NCBI RefSeq assembly: GCF_029945925.1
Contig: NZ_JAQSDN010000061.1
Span: forward strand, 1 to 64,000
Direction of reading: 5' to 3'
Length of the DNA stretch: 64,000 nt
From: Polaromonas sp.
GTDB taxonomy: Bacteria; Pseudomonadota; Gammaproteobacteria; Burkholderiales; Burkholderiaceae_C
The translations under genes were made by a program, and so were the position numbers. Positions within the stretch are counted from its first letter, which is position 1, and every line of letters begins with the position of its first letter. Below the pieces are notes generated by a model. The model had not been told where the DNA came from and searched no databases. It saw only the letters and a list, made by a program, of their open reading frames with translations. Of this stretch, positions 56,770 to 64,000 are shown one piece after another.

Positions 56770-57552
56770 ATGTTTCTGAAAGCGTTCATCACGACCCTGT
56801 GGCTCAGTGCCGCCATGGGCCTGGGTGGCCTGCCGGGCCGCGCGCAGGCGCAGCCCGTGATCGTGGCGGCGTCGGACCTGAAGTTCGCGCTGGAGGAAGT
56901 GGCTGTTCTGTTCGAGAAGGAAAAAAAGCACAAGCTTCGCCTGGTATTCGGCTCGTCGGGCAACTTCTATTCGCAGATCCTGCAGGGCGCGCCTTTCCAG
57001 ATGTTTCTCTCGGCCGACGAGGATTTTGTGTTCAAACTGGCGGACGCCGGCAGGACGCGTGACCGCGGCAGGCTGTATGCGCTGGGCCGCATCGGTATCT
57101 TGGTGCCGCATGGTTCGGTCCTGAAGGCCGACAGTGAACTGAAGGACCTGGCGGCGGCGCTGAAAGACGGGCGGCTGCAGAAATTCGCCATCGCCAACCC
57201 CGATCACGCCCCTTATGGCGCCCGGGCCAGAGAGGCGCTGCAACACGCCGGCCTGTGGAGCCAGGTGCAGCCGCGGCTGGTGCTCGGTGAAAACATCTCC
57301 CAGGCCGCGCAGTTTGCCTCTTCGGGGGGAGCCCAGGGCGGCATCATCGCGCAGTCGCTGGCGTTGGCGCCCAGTGTGGGCAGGCTGGGCACGTTTGCGC
57401 TGATTCCCGACAGCTGGCACCAGCCGCTGCGCCAGCGCATGGTGCTGCTGAAAAATGCCGAGCCGGCCGCGCAGGCGTTTTACGACTTCATCGGCACGCC
57501 GGCCGCGCAGGCGGTGATGGGCCGCTACGGCTTTGTCATGTCCAAAGAGTAG
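56770..57552 (+). CDS. modA: Molybdate ABC transporter substrate-binding protein
   Basis: A 260-residue periplasmic receptor. A signal peptide (LKAFITTLWLSAAMGLG) ends near AQAQ. ModA motifs are VAASDLKFALEEVA, FGSSGNFYSQILQGAPF, FLSADEDF and AIANPDHAPYGARAREAL. GGGAAGGGA lies upstream. modB begins 2 bp after the stop, and together with modC it supplies molybdate for the Moco genes at 17-20 kb. Confidence 0.93.
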   Translation: MFLKAFITTLWLSAAMGLGGLPGRAQAQPVIVAASDLKFALEEVAVLFEKEKKHKLRLVFGSSGNFYSQILQGAPFQMFLSADEDFVFKLADAGRTRDRGRLYALGRIGILVPHGSVLKADSELKDLAAALKDGRLQKFAIANPDHAPYGARAREALQHAGLWSQVQPRLVLGENISQAAQFASSGGAQGGIIAQSLALAPSVGRLGTFALIPDSWHQPLRQRMVLLKNAEPAAQAFYDFIGTPAAQAVMGRYGFVMSKE

Positions 57553-57554
57553 GC

Positions 57555-58220
57555 ATGGACTGGTCCGCCCTTTTTCTCTCGCTCAAGCTGGCGGCCGTCA
57601 CGCTGGTGATCCTGCTGCCCGCCGGCGTGCTGACCGGACGCTGGCTGGCCTACACCGGCTTTCGCGGCAAGGCCTGGGTGGAGGCCGTGGTGGTCTTGCC
57701 GCTGGTGCTGCCGCCTACCGTGCTGGGTTATTACCTGCTGGTGTCGCTGGGTGGCGCCTCGCCCATCGGGCAGTGGGCGCGGCAGTGGCTGGGGGTCGAG
57801 CTGACCTTCAACTTCCTGGGGCTGCTGATCGCCTCGCTCGTGTTCAACATTCCCTTCATGGTGCAGCCGGTGCAGCGCGCCTTCGAGGCTGTGCCCCGCA
57901 ACCTGGCTGAAGCCGCCGCCGTCAGCGGCCTGGGCGGCTGGCAGACCTTTCGCCTGGTGGAGCTGCCGCTGGTCTGGCCCGGCGTGTTGTCGGCCATGGT
58001 GCTGACCTTTGTGCACACGCTGGGTGAGTTCGGCGTGGTGCTGATGGTGGGCGGCAGCATTCCGGGTGAAACCCGCACGATCGCCATTGCCATCTACGAC
58101 CAGGTGCAGGGGTTCAACCTGGCGGCGGCCAACCAGATGTCGCTGGCCTTGCTGCTGCTGTCGCTGCTGGCGGTCGGTTTTTCCTTTGTCGCGTCGGCCC
58201 GGCTGGTGCGTCGTCCATGA
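57555..58220 (+). CDS. modB: Molybdate ABC transporter permease
   Basis: A 221-residue inner-membrane permease with about five to six membrane segments. The EAA loop is NLAEAAAVSGLGGWQTFRLV followed by ELPLVWPG, and VLPLVLPPTVLGYYLL and HTLGEFGVVLMVGGSIPGET are typical of ModB. The stop overlaps the modC start (ATGA). Confidence 0.94.
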   Translation: MDWSALFLSLKLAAVTLVILLPAGVLTGRWLAYTGFRGKAWVEAVVVLPLVLPPTVLGYYLLVSLGGASPIGQWARQWLGVELTFNFLGLLIASLVFNIPFMVQPVQRAFEAVPRNLAEAAAVSGLGGWQTFRLVELPLVWPGVLSAMVLTFVHTLGEFGVVLMVGGSIPGETRTIAIAIYDQVQGFNLAAANQMSLALLLLSLLAVGFSFVASARLVRRP

Positions 58221-59383
58221 GCGCCCCGGCAAGCAGGGCACTGGTGGTTGAGGTGGAACAGGCCCAGCCCATGGTCCTGTCGGCGCAGTTTCGCTGCGCG
58301 CCCGGCGAGATGCTGGCGCTGGTGGGGCCGTCGGGTGCGGGAAAAACATCCATGCTGCGCATCATGGCCGGACTCATGCGTCCGGCGCACGGGCGCGTGC
58401 TGGTGGGCGAGCAGGTCTGGTGCGACACCGCCGGTGGCGTGTTTGTGCCGCCGCAACAACGCCATGTCGGCCTGGTGTTCCAGAACTATGCGTTGATGCC
58501 GCACCTGAGCGCCCTGGACAACGTGGCGCTGGCGCTGCTGCACTTGCCGCGCGAGCAGCGCCGCGAGCGCGCGCGGCACTGGCTCGACCATGTGCGCCTG
58601 ACGCCCGGGCAGCAGGCGCGCCGGCCCGCGCACCTGTCGGGCGGCGAGCAGCAGCGTGTGGCGGTGGCGCGGGCGCTGGCACGCGAGCCGGCACTGCTGC
58701 TGCTGGACGAGCCTTTTTCCGCGGTGGACCAGATGAGCCGCCACGGCCTGTATGCCTTGCTGGCCGAACTGCGGCGCGAGCTGGACATCCCCATCGTGCT
58801 GGTCACGCACGATCTCAACGAGGCGCGCCTGCTGTGCGACCAGCTGGTGGTGATCGACGCCGGGCGCGTGTTGCAGCAGGGCGCGCCGGCCAGCATCCAC
58901 CGCGCGCCGCGCAACGCCCGGGTGGCCGACCTGGTGGGTATCCAGAACCGCTTTCACGGCGTGTGGCTGGGGCCGGACGAAACATCGGGCGAAACATCGG
59001 GTGAGGGGGGCTGGGGCCTGCTGCGCTGGACCGACGGCACGCCAGGCGGCGCTAAGGAAGAAGGGCGCAGCACCGTGCTGCGCGTGCGCGACAAGGGCCG
59101 CCTGGATCCGGGCCAGGCCGTGAGCTGGGTGATTCACGGCGAAGGCATTCACCTGCCGGGCGCCCCGTCGCAGGCACCCGGCGACTTCTGCGCCACCGTG
59201 GCCGAGCTGCGCCATCTGGGGGAGATCACGCTGGTGACGCTGTTGCTGGAGCCGGCCCCCGGCGCGTCGCTGCGGCTCACCTTGTCCGGACCGCAAGCGG
59301 CGCCTCTCGCTCCCGGGCAGCGCACCTGTGTGCGGCTCGACCTGGCGCTGGTGCATGTGATGCCGGTGCGCAACGCCGGGTAA
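58217..59383 (+). CDS. modC: Molybdate ABC transporter ATP-binding protein with TOBE domain
   Basis: A 388-residue ATPase. Walker A GPSGAGKTSMLR, Q-loop FQNYALMPHL, signature LSGGEQQR, Walker B LLLDEPFSAVD. The C-terminal part (about 255-380) includes a TOBE-like oxyanion-binding domain. A short ETSGETSGEGG stretch near residue 256 comes from a 12 bp tandem duplication (GAAACATCGGGC). It completes the modABC operon. Confidence 0.92.
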   Translation: MSAPASRALVVEVEQAQPMVLSAQFRCAPGEMLALVGPSGAGKTSMLRIMAGLMRPAHGRVLVGEQVWCDTAGGVFVPPQQRHVGLVFQNYALMPHLSALDNVALALLHLPREQRRERARHWLDHVRLTPGQQARRPAHLSGGEQQRVAVARALAREPALLLLDEPFSAVDQMSRHGLYALLAELRRELDIPIVLVTHDLNEARLLCDQLVVIDAGRVLQQGAPASIHRAPRNARVADLVGIQNRFHGVWLGPDETSGETSGEGGWGLLRWTDGTPGGAKEEGRSTVLRVRDKGRLDPGQAVSWVIHGEGIHLPGAPSQAPGDFCATVAELRHLGEITLVTLLLEPAPGASLRLTLSGPQAAPLAPGQRTCVRLDLALVHVMPVRNAG

Positions 59384-59453
59384 GCGAAATCACGGGGCGA
59401 GGCTGGCCCCGGACTGCTACGCTTCGCTTCTGGCAGACAACTGAAAGGACGCC

Positions 59454-59909
59454 ATGTCCCCCGCCGAACTTGAAACCTATCTCCACGCGCACATCCCGCT
59501 GTCCCGGGCCATGCAGGTCAGCGTGGTGCAGGCCGCGCCGCAAGCGGTGGTGCTCAGCGCGCCGCTGGCGCCCAACATCAACCACCGCGACACCGTGTTC
59601 GGCGGCAGTGCGTCGGCCGTTGCCATCCTGGCCGCCTGGTCGCTGCTGCACACGCGCCTGAGCGCCGAAGGCCTGGCCAGCCGCCTGGTGATCCAGCGCA
59701 ACACCATGTCCTACGAGCAGCCCATAGCGGGCACTTTCACCGCGACGGCCGCCGCGCCGGACGCTGAAGCCTGGCAGCAGTTCCTGCGCGTGTTCCGGCG
59801 CAAGGGCAAGGCGCGCATCACGGTGGTGTCGGTGCTGCATTTTGCGGGCGAGGTGGCGGGGCGCCTCGAGGGCGAGTTTGTGGCGCTGGGGATGGATCAG
59901 CCGGCCTGA
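59454..59909 (+). CDS. YiiD C-terminal-type thioesterase domain protein
   Basis: A 151-residue hotdog protein like the C-terminal half of YiiD. Characteristic stretches are PNINHRDTVFGGSASAVAIL and LVIQRNTMSYEQPIAG. It is predicted to hydrolyse acyl-CoA or acyl-ACP thioesters. It begins 70 bp after modC, and DUF2784 follows 16 bp later. Confidence 0.82.
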   Translation: MSPAELETYLHAHIPLSRAMQVSVVQAAPQAVVLSAPLAPNINHRDTVFGGSASAVAILAAWSLLHTRLSAEGLASRLVIQRNTMSYEQPIAGTFTATAAAPDAEAWQQFLRVFRRKGKARITVVSVLHFAGEVAGRLEGEFVALGMDQPA

Positions 59910-59925
59910 GCTGTTGAGTTGCCCC

Positions 59926-60339
59926 ATGCGCGCCGACATTCCCTACGCCTTGCTCGCCGACATCGTGCTCACGCTGCATGTCGCCGTCGTGGCCTTTGTG
60001 GTGGGCGGCCTGGTGCTGGTGCTTGCCGGCAACCTGCGGGGCTGGCGCTGGGTCAACGCCCTCTGGTTCCGGCTGGCGCACCTGGCGGCGATCGGGGTCG
60101 TGGTGGCCGAAACCTGGCTGGGCACGTTGTGTCCGCTGACCACGCTGGAGATGTGGCTGCGTGAGCAGGCCGGTGTGGCCGGCTACGGCGGCGGCTTCAT
60201 CGAACACTGGTTGCAGCGTGTCCTGTACTACGAAGCGCCGTGGTGGGTGTTTGCCGTCGGCTACTCGCTGTTTGGCCTGCTGGTTGTGGCGACATGGATT
60301 CGTTTTCCACCGGAGCGCCGCCGGGACAAGCGGTGTTAG
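59926..60339 (+). CDS. DUF2784 family membrane protein
   Basis: A 137-residue protein with about four membrane segments (LLADIVLTLHVAVVAFVVGG near residue 9, further segments near 48, 88 and 108). CPLTTLEMWLREQAG and FIEHWLQRVLYYEAPWW are the family motifs. No function is assigned. The start at 59926 gives MRADIPYALL. The stop TAG (60337-60339) lies within a family A repeat. Confidence 0.85.
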   Translation: MRADIPYALLADIVLTLHVAVVAFVVGGLVLVLAGNLRGWRWVNALWFRLAHLAAIGVVVAETWLGTLCPLTTLEMWLREQAGVAGYGGGFIEHWLQRVLYYEAPWWVFAVGYSLFGLLVVATWIRFPPERRRDKRC

Positions 60340-60395
60340 CTCTTCTTTTGATAGCTGCCGGCGCTTGCTGCGTAAGGGCTGAGGCCTATTTTTCT
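60338..60395 (+). repeat. Family A repeat at the DUF2784 stop
   Basis: TAGCTCTTCTTTTGATAGC, TGCCGGCGCTTGC, GTAAGGGCTGAGGCC and a T-run. The first bases form the DUF2784 stop codon. Confidence 0.8.
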
Positions 60396-60436
60396 GTGCA
60401 ATGCCGGATGAACACCGCCGGTGGCCGACTCGTCCG

Positions 60437-61333
60437 CTATCTGGCCGTCCCGAACACCTTCACCCAGTAGATGCCCGCGCTGCTGCTGTTGTTCACCGCA
60501 AAGGCACTACCCATCTCGGTGTAGTCCGGCGACATCACGTTGGCGCAATGCTCGGGGCTACCGAGCCAGTCCTGCATGGCGGCTTCGGCCTGGGTGTGGC
60601 CGGCGGCGATGTTTTCGCCAATGTGGCGCCAGCGGTAGCCGCCGCTGCTGGCGCGTTCTTCCACATGGTTGCCATCGCGGCCGGCGTGGTCGAAGTAGTT
60701 GTGGCGGGCCATGTCGGCGGCGTGGGTGGCGGCGATGGCCTGCAGTCTGGGGCTGAGATGCACCGGGCGCGTTGCGGGGAAAGACTCGGAGCCGCAGCGG
60801 CGCGGCTTGGCGCGGGCTTCGTTGACCAGGGCCAGTACACGCGACTCCACGTCAGCGGCCTGCGCAGCGCTGGGGGGCAGGAAGGGCGCGGCCACAACGA
60901 TCCAGGTTTGGGCGGCATGCTGGTGAAAGCCGGCTTCGGTCAAATCGGCCTGGGTGAGCACGCTGCATGAGGTGCCCAGGCTGGCCCGCGTCAGCAGGGT
61001 GGCGCCCGCACCGCGCAGGATGATTTGCGCCCCGCTCACCGCGCGGTAACCGGCGGCTTTCAGCGCTTCGTCCAGCCTGTCACCGCTGGACAGGCGGGTA
61101 GCGGCGGCCGACAGCGCGGCGTTCTCGCGCAGGGGGGCTGCCTTGCCGGGTTGCCCTTCGCAGCCTTGCTGCCGCACCGCGTTGATGTCGCGCAGCAGGC
61201 CCGGTTGACCGGCGCTGTCTGCATGCGCCTGGGCGTGCGCCTGCCCGGTGGCGGCCAGCAGGACCAGCGCCAGAGCCCTTGCGGCGTTACGCCATGTTTC
61301 ACGTGTTTTCACCAGGGTGCAGACAGAGTTCAT
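60437..61333 (-). CDS. Secreted CAP-domain (SCP-like) protein
   Basis: A 298-residue exported protein. A signal peptide (ARALALVLLAATGQAHA) is followed by an N-terminal domain (about 45-150) with a conserved-looking pair of cysteines, and a C-terminal CAP/SCP domain from about residue 165 (VLALVNEARAKPR, LQAIAATHAADMARHNYFDH, GENIAAGHTQAEAAMQDWLGS, GSPEHCANVM). Bacterial CAP proteins are often extracellular with unclear roles. It is convergent with DUF2784. Confidence 0.85.
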   Translation of the reverse strand: MNSVCTLVKTRETWRNAARALALVLLAATGQAHAQAHADSAGQPGLLRDINAVRQQGCEGQPGKAAPLRENAALSAAATRLSSGDRLDEALKAAGYRAVSGAQIILRGAGATLLTRASLGTSCSVLTQADLTEAGFHQHAAQTWIVVAAPFLPPSAAQAADVESRVLALVNEARAKPRRCGSESFPATRPVHLSPRLQAIAATHAADMARHNYFDHAGRDGNHVEERASSGGYRWRHIGENIAAGHTQAEAAMQDWLGSPEHCANVMSPDYTEMGSAFAVNNSSSAGIYWVKVFGTAR

Positions 61334-61391
61334 TCGCGCATGGTAGCGGTTTACCGTTGCCCGGCGCGCCGCAGGGGGCTTCAGGCTCAGT

Positions 61392-61450
61392 CTGCTATTG
61401 ATTCAATAGCTTCTAGCGTAGGCTTGACAAGGGCTAGAGCCCGCTTTTGT
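61392..61450 (+). repeat. Family A repeat at the end of the araC-type gene
   Basis: TGCTATTGATTCAATAGC is a perfect hairpin head, then TTCTAGCG, CAAGGGCTAGAGCC and a CTTTTG tail. It supplies the last codons and the stop (CTA, 61434-61436, minus strand) of the AraC gene. Confidence 0.85.
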
Positions 61451-62333
61451 TTTGAAAATGGCTCGGCGACTGGCCCATGGCCGCCTTGAACATGGCTGAA
61501 AACGCGCTGTCGCTGGCGTAGCCGCTGGCGGCGGCCACCTGGCTGACGGACTGGCCGCGCGCCAGCAGGGGCAGGGCGTGGGCCAGCACGGCCTGCTGGC
61601 GCCACTGCTGGTAACTCAGGCCCAGCTCATCGCGAAACAGCCGCGCCACTGTGCGTTCGCTGGCGCCTATGTCCGCGGCCCACTCGGCCAGCGTGGCGCG
61701 TTCGGACGGTGCGCGCAGCACCGCTTCGCACAGGGCGCGCAGGCGCTTGTCGCCGGTTTGCGCATTCGGCAGGGGCACGCCCAGCACCTGGGTGTCGGCG
61801 TGCAGGAGTTCGTCCAGCACCAGGCGGGTCAGCAATTGCTCACGCGGCAGGTTCAGGGGGACGGTTTTTCCGCCGGGCCGCCCCAAGGAAAAATGCGCCC
61901 CCTCGGGGGGCAGCGAAGCGTGGGGGCCGGTGTTGTCCAGTGCATGGATGGTTTCACGCAGCAAGGCAGAGACAACGATCACGCGGCAGTCTTGCCAGTT
62001 CTCCGGCGTGGCACTGGCGTCGATGTACAGCGTGCGGAACTCCGCAGCTTCGAGCACGGTGATGTGGTGCTGCGCGCCCGGCGCAATCCACACCGCGCGC
62101 GAGGGCGGCACGATGTAGGCGACTTCATCGGCCTTGTGGCGGCTCTGCCCGGCCGTGACCTGCACGATGCCGCTGGCGCAGTAGGCCAGTTGCGCCCAGG
62201 CATGGGCATGCGGCTCGAAGTGCGAATCCACCGGCATGGAACGCGCCCGCACGCGCACCGGGCGTTCGCGGCTGGGCGTGAAGGGGTCGGTGTCGCCGAC
62301 CGGCATGAAGTGAAGACGCGGCTTGCGGGTCAT
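61434..62333 (-). CDS. AraC-family transcriptional regulator with a repeat-encoded insertion
   Basis: A 299-residue regulator. The N-terminal cupin-like sensor (SHFEPHAHAWAQLAYCASG) binds an unknown effector, and the C-terminal two HTH motifs are TLAEWAADIGASERTVARLF and SVSQVAAASGYASDSAFSAM, ending in FKAAMGQSPSHF. Residues about 135-153 (PHASLPPEGAHFSLGRPG) come from a family D repeat in the linker, read in frame. The last residues (KSGL) come from a family A repeat. It is divergent from an MFS gene, its probable target. Confidence 0.9.
   Translation of the reverse strand: MTRKPRLHFMPVGDTDPFTPSRERPVRVRARSMPVDSHFEPHAHAWAQLAYCASGIVQVTAGQSRHKADEVAYIVPPSRAVWIAPGAQHHITVLEAAEFRTLYIDASATPENWQDCRVIVVSALLRETIHALDNTGPHASLPPEGAHFSLGRPGGKTVPLNLPREQLLTRLVLDELLHADTQVLGVPLPNAQTGDKRLRALCEAVLRAPSERATLAEWAADIGASERTVARLFRDELGLSYQQWRQQAVLAHALPLLARGQSVSQVAAASGYASDSAFSAMFKAAMGQSPSHFQNKSGL
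61874..61930. repeat. Family D repeat inside the araC-type gene
   Basis: GGGCCGCCCCAAGG, the CCCCCTCGGGGGG palindrome and GCGTGGGGGCC match family D. It is read through in the AraC linker. Confidence 0.8.
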
Positions 62334-62360
62334 GGGCTAAAGGGTGGTCGGCGTGTTTTG

Positions 62361-62401
62361 TCTGAAATTCGCTGAATGATGGCTTTTTGTCGCATTTCAG
62401 A
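62361..62401. promoter_or_regulatory. Inverted repeat between araC-type and MFS genes
   Basis: TCTGAAAT at 62361-62368 and ATTTCAGA at 62394-62401 form an exact inverted repeat spaced by 25 bp, 28 bp before the MFS start. It could be an operator for the AraC protein, though AraC sites are usually direct repeats. Confidence 0.45.
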
Positions 62402-62428
62402 AGCCTGCGCCGATACTACGATGGCGCC

Positions 62429-63661
62429 ATGAATACATCAAGCACCCTCCCGGGCTCCGGCATTGTTCCCTTGCGCAGCGATGCCAGCGTCATTGGCCTG
62501 GTCGGGCTGGCGCACTTGATCAGCCATTTCAGCCAGCTGCTGCTGGCGCCGCTGTTTCCCTGGCTCAAGGACGAGTTCAACGTCAGTTATGCCGAGCTGG
62601 GGTTTTTGATGACGATTTTTTTCGTGGTGTCCTGCGCCGTTCAGGCCCTGTCCGGGTTCTGGGTGGACCGCTTCGGCCCGCGGCCAATTCTGTTCGCCGG
62701 CCTGAGCCTGCTGGGCATCGCGGCCTTCGGTTATTCGGTCAGCACCAGCTACTGGATGATGGCCGGCTTCGCGGTGCTGGCCGGTGTCGGAAACGGCGTG
62801 TTTCACCCGGTGGACTACACGCTGCTCAACCGCAAGGTCAGCGCGCCGCGCCTGGGCCACGCCTACAGCGTGCACGGCATCACCGGCAGCCTGGGCTGGG
62901 CGCTGGCGCCGGCCCTGGTGGTGTCCCTGACGTTTGCGTATTCCTGGCGGGTGGCACTGGCGGCCGCCGGCGTGCTGGCTTTTGCCGTGCTGGCCGTGTT
63001 GCTGCTGCATCGCGACAAGCTGACGATCAGGATAGCCCCGCCCGTCAAGGGCGCGCCGGCGGCCGACAGCTCGCTGGGCTTTCTGAAGATTCCGGCGGTG
63101 TGGATGTGTTTCGCCTTTTTCTTCTGGTACGCCATCGTGCTCAGCGTGGTGCAGGCCTTCGCGCCCGAAGCCGCACGGCAACTGCACAACGTGCCGCTGG
63201 GCCTGGTGGCCATGTGCCTGACGATTTACATGGTGTGCAGCGCGGGCGGCATGGTGCTGGGCGGCTTCCTCGCGTCGGACCCGGCGCGCTGCGAGCGCAT
63301 CGTGGGCGCCGGCTTCGGGCTCGCGGCGGTGGTGGCGCTGTTGCTGGCCCTGGGCAGTTTTCCGGCGTGGATGGTGCCGGTGCTGTTTGGCGCCATGGGG
63401 TTTGCCTCGGGCATCGCCGGGCCGTCGCGCGACCTGCTGGTCAAACGTTCGACGCCCGACAACGCCTCGGGCCGCGTCTACGGCGTGGTCTACGCGGGCC
63501 TGGACATCGGGCAGGCGGTCTCGCCGCTGATCTTCGGCGTGATGATGGACCACGGGCAGTTCCGCGGCGTGTTGCTGGGCCTGGCGCTGATGCAGGGTGT
63601 GCTGATTGCCAGCGCCTTCAATGTGCGGCGGGTGCGGCGCACGCCGCTGATGGTGGCGTGA
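62429..63661 (+). CDS. MFS transporter
   Basis: A 410-residue major facilitator with about 12 membrane segments, cytoplasmic loop 2-3 motif GFWVDRFGPRP, and FHPVDYTLLNRKV in the central part. It resembles Fsr-like and sugar/drug efflux MFS proteins. The substrate is unknown. I chose 62429 (MNTSSTLPGSG). It is divergent from the AraC gene and convergent with the DNA glycosylase, the stop lying 3 bp before that gene's stop. Confidence 0.87.
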   Translation: MNTSSTLPGSGIVPLRSDASVIGLVGLAHLISHFSQLLLAPLFPWLKDEFNVSYAELGFLMTIFFVVSCAVQALSGFWVDRFGPRPILFAGLSLLGIAAFGYSVSTSYWMMAGFAVLAGVGNGVFHPVDYTLLNRKVSAPRLGHAYSVHGITGSLGWALAPALVVSLTFAYSWRVALAAAGVLAFAVLAVLLLHRDKLTIRIAPPVKGAPAADSSLGFLKIPAVWMCFAFFFWYAIVLSVVQAFAPEAARQLHNVPLGLVAMCLTIYMVCSAGGMVLGGFLASDPARCERIVGAGFGLAAVVALLLALGSFPAWMVPVLFGAMGFASGIAGPSRDLLVKRSTPDNASGRVYGVVYAGLDIGQAVSPLIFGVMMDHGQFRGVLLGLALMQGVLIASAFNVRRVRRTPLMVA

Positions 63662-63664
63662 GTC

Positions 63665-64000
63665 CTACCTGAAGGGCCGGCTCAGAAAGGGCGAGCCGGC
63701 CAGGCCGAAACGCCAGGGCTGGTCCACCGCTTTGGAAATGCCTATGCGCGGGCCGCTGACCACCTTGACCTTCGGCGGCGCGGGCAGCCACTCGAACGGC
63801 GGCGCGGTCACCGGCAGGCCGTTGTGTTCCCGCGTGATGCCCAGCGCCTGGCCCACGCGGCCGGGCCCGGCGCAGAGCAGCCGCACATCGCCCAGCCCGC
63901 GCCGCGCACGCATGGTGTCCAGCCCGGCCACGGGTTCGATGGCGCGTACCAGCACCCCCGCGCCGTGGCCTGCTTCGCGGCAGACGATGTTTATGCACCA
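63665..64000 (-). CDS. 3-methyladenine DNA glycosylase (Mpg/AAG family), N-terminus outside the window
   Basis: The last 111 residues of an AAG-type glycosylase, which removes alkylated purines in base excision repair. The typical segments are VLVRAIEPVAGLDTMRARRG, LLCAGPGRVGQALGI, VSGPRIGISKAVD and PWRFGLAGSPFLS. The gene runs off the right edge on the minus strand (the window end reads WCINIVCREAGHG), so its start is not visible. Confidence 0.88.
   Translation of the reverse strand, partial: WCINIVCREAGHGAGVLVRAIEPVAGLDTMRARRGLGDVRLLCAGPGRVGQALGITREHNGLPVTAPPFEWLPAPPKVKVVSGPRIGISKAVDQPWRFGLAGSPFLSRPFR

Overview
The window is high-GC bacterial DNA, densely coded, with a betaproteobacterial gene content (phaC-phaA-phaB, alaA-hom-thrC, Bug-type solute receptors, a Pseudomonas-type hut cluster with hutF and hutG). 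Short interspersed repeats of the kind I associate with Comamonadaceae (Polaromonas, Rhodoferax, Acidovorax relatives) occur throughout. I infer a Comamonadaceae chromosome; the genus is not provable from the sequence alone. No rRNA, tRNA or CRISPR array was seen.

Layout. 0.1-7.3 kb: an MDR oxidoreductase, maiA, a laccase-domain protein, then the polyhydroxyalkanoate genes phaC, phaA, phaB ending at a strong terminator. 7.4-12.6 kb: a Kef-type antiporter, an RNase HI-like protein, a PIN-PhoH ATPase, a Bcp peroxiredoxin and an Mth938-like protein. 12.7-19.7 kb: alaA-hom-thrC followed by molybdenum cofactor genes mobB-moeA-moaD-moaE with stop/start overlaps. 19.7-22.7 kb: a divergent MarR regulator and Bug receptor with a palindromic operator candidate, then a flavin monooxygenase. 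22.8-26.3 kb: clpB with a sigma-32-like promoter. 26.4-33.6 kb: an accessory stretch (see below). 33.6-39.2 kb: DUF3297, a YebC-family regulator, a cation P-type ATPase, a GST and a thioesterase. 39.2-53.6 kb: histidine utilisation: a NrtA/SsuA-type ABC transporter plus hutH and hutU on the minus strand; hutC, hutD, hutI, an IclR regulator, a polar amino acid ABC transporter, hutG and hutF on the plus strand; a HutC-like palindrome lies between the two arms. 53.7-64 kb: amidase, aldehyde dehydrogenase, modABC, small proteins, a CAP-domain protein, a divergent AraC/MFS pair and a 3-methyladenine DNA glycosylase cut by the window edge.

The most novel-looking part is the minus-strand gene row from 33042 down to 28096. 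It encodes a PIN-GNAT-PUA-like three-domain protein, an ASCH protein, a small P-loop kinase-like ATPase, a HEPN-like protein with an R-N-x3-H motif, and an HNH endonuclease, with 4-41 bp overlaps or an 11 bp gap between genes. Each domain is typical of RNA processing or defence/toxin systems. An IS3-family element (28923-30240) has split the HEPN-like gene; removing it and one copy of the 4 bp target duplication restores a clean 174-residue frame.

The second theme is repeat invasion. At least five families of short palindromic repeats are scattered between genes, and copies also sit in frame inside thrC, hutH, the P-type ATPase gene, an araC-type gene, pgeF and probably moeA, adding about 10-38 residues to each protein. 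In three other places a repeat supplies the stop codon of the neighbouring gene.
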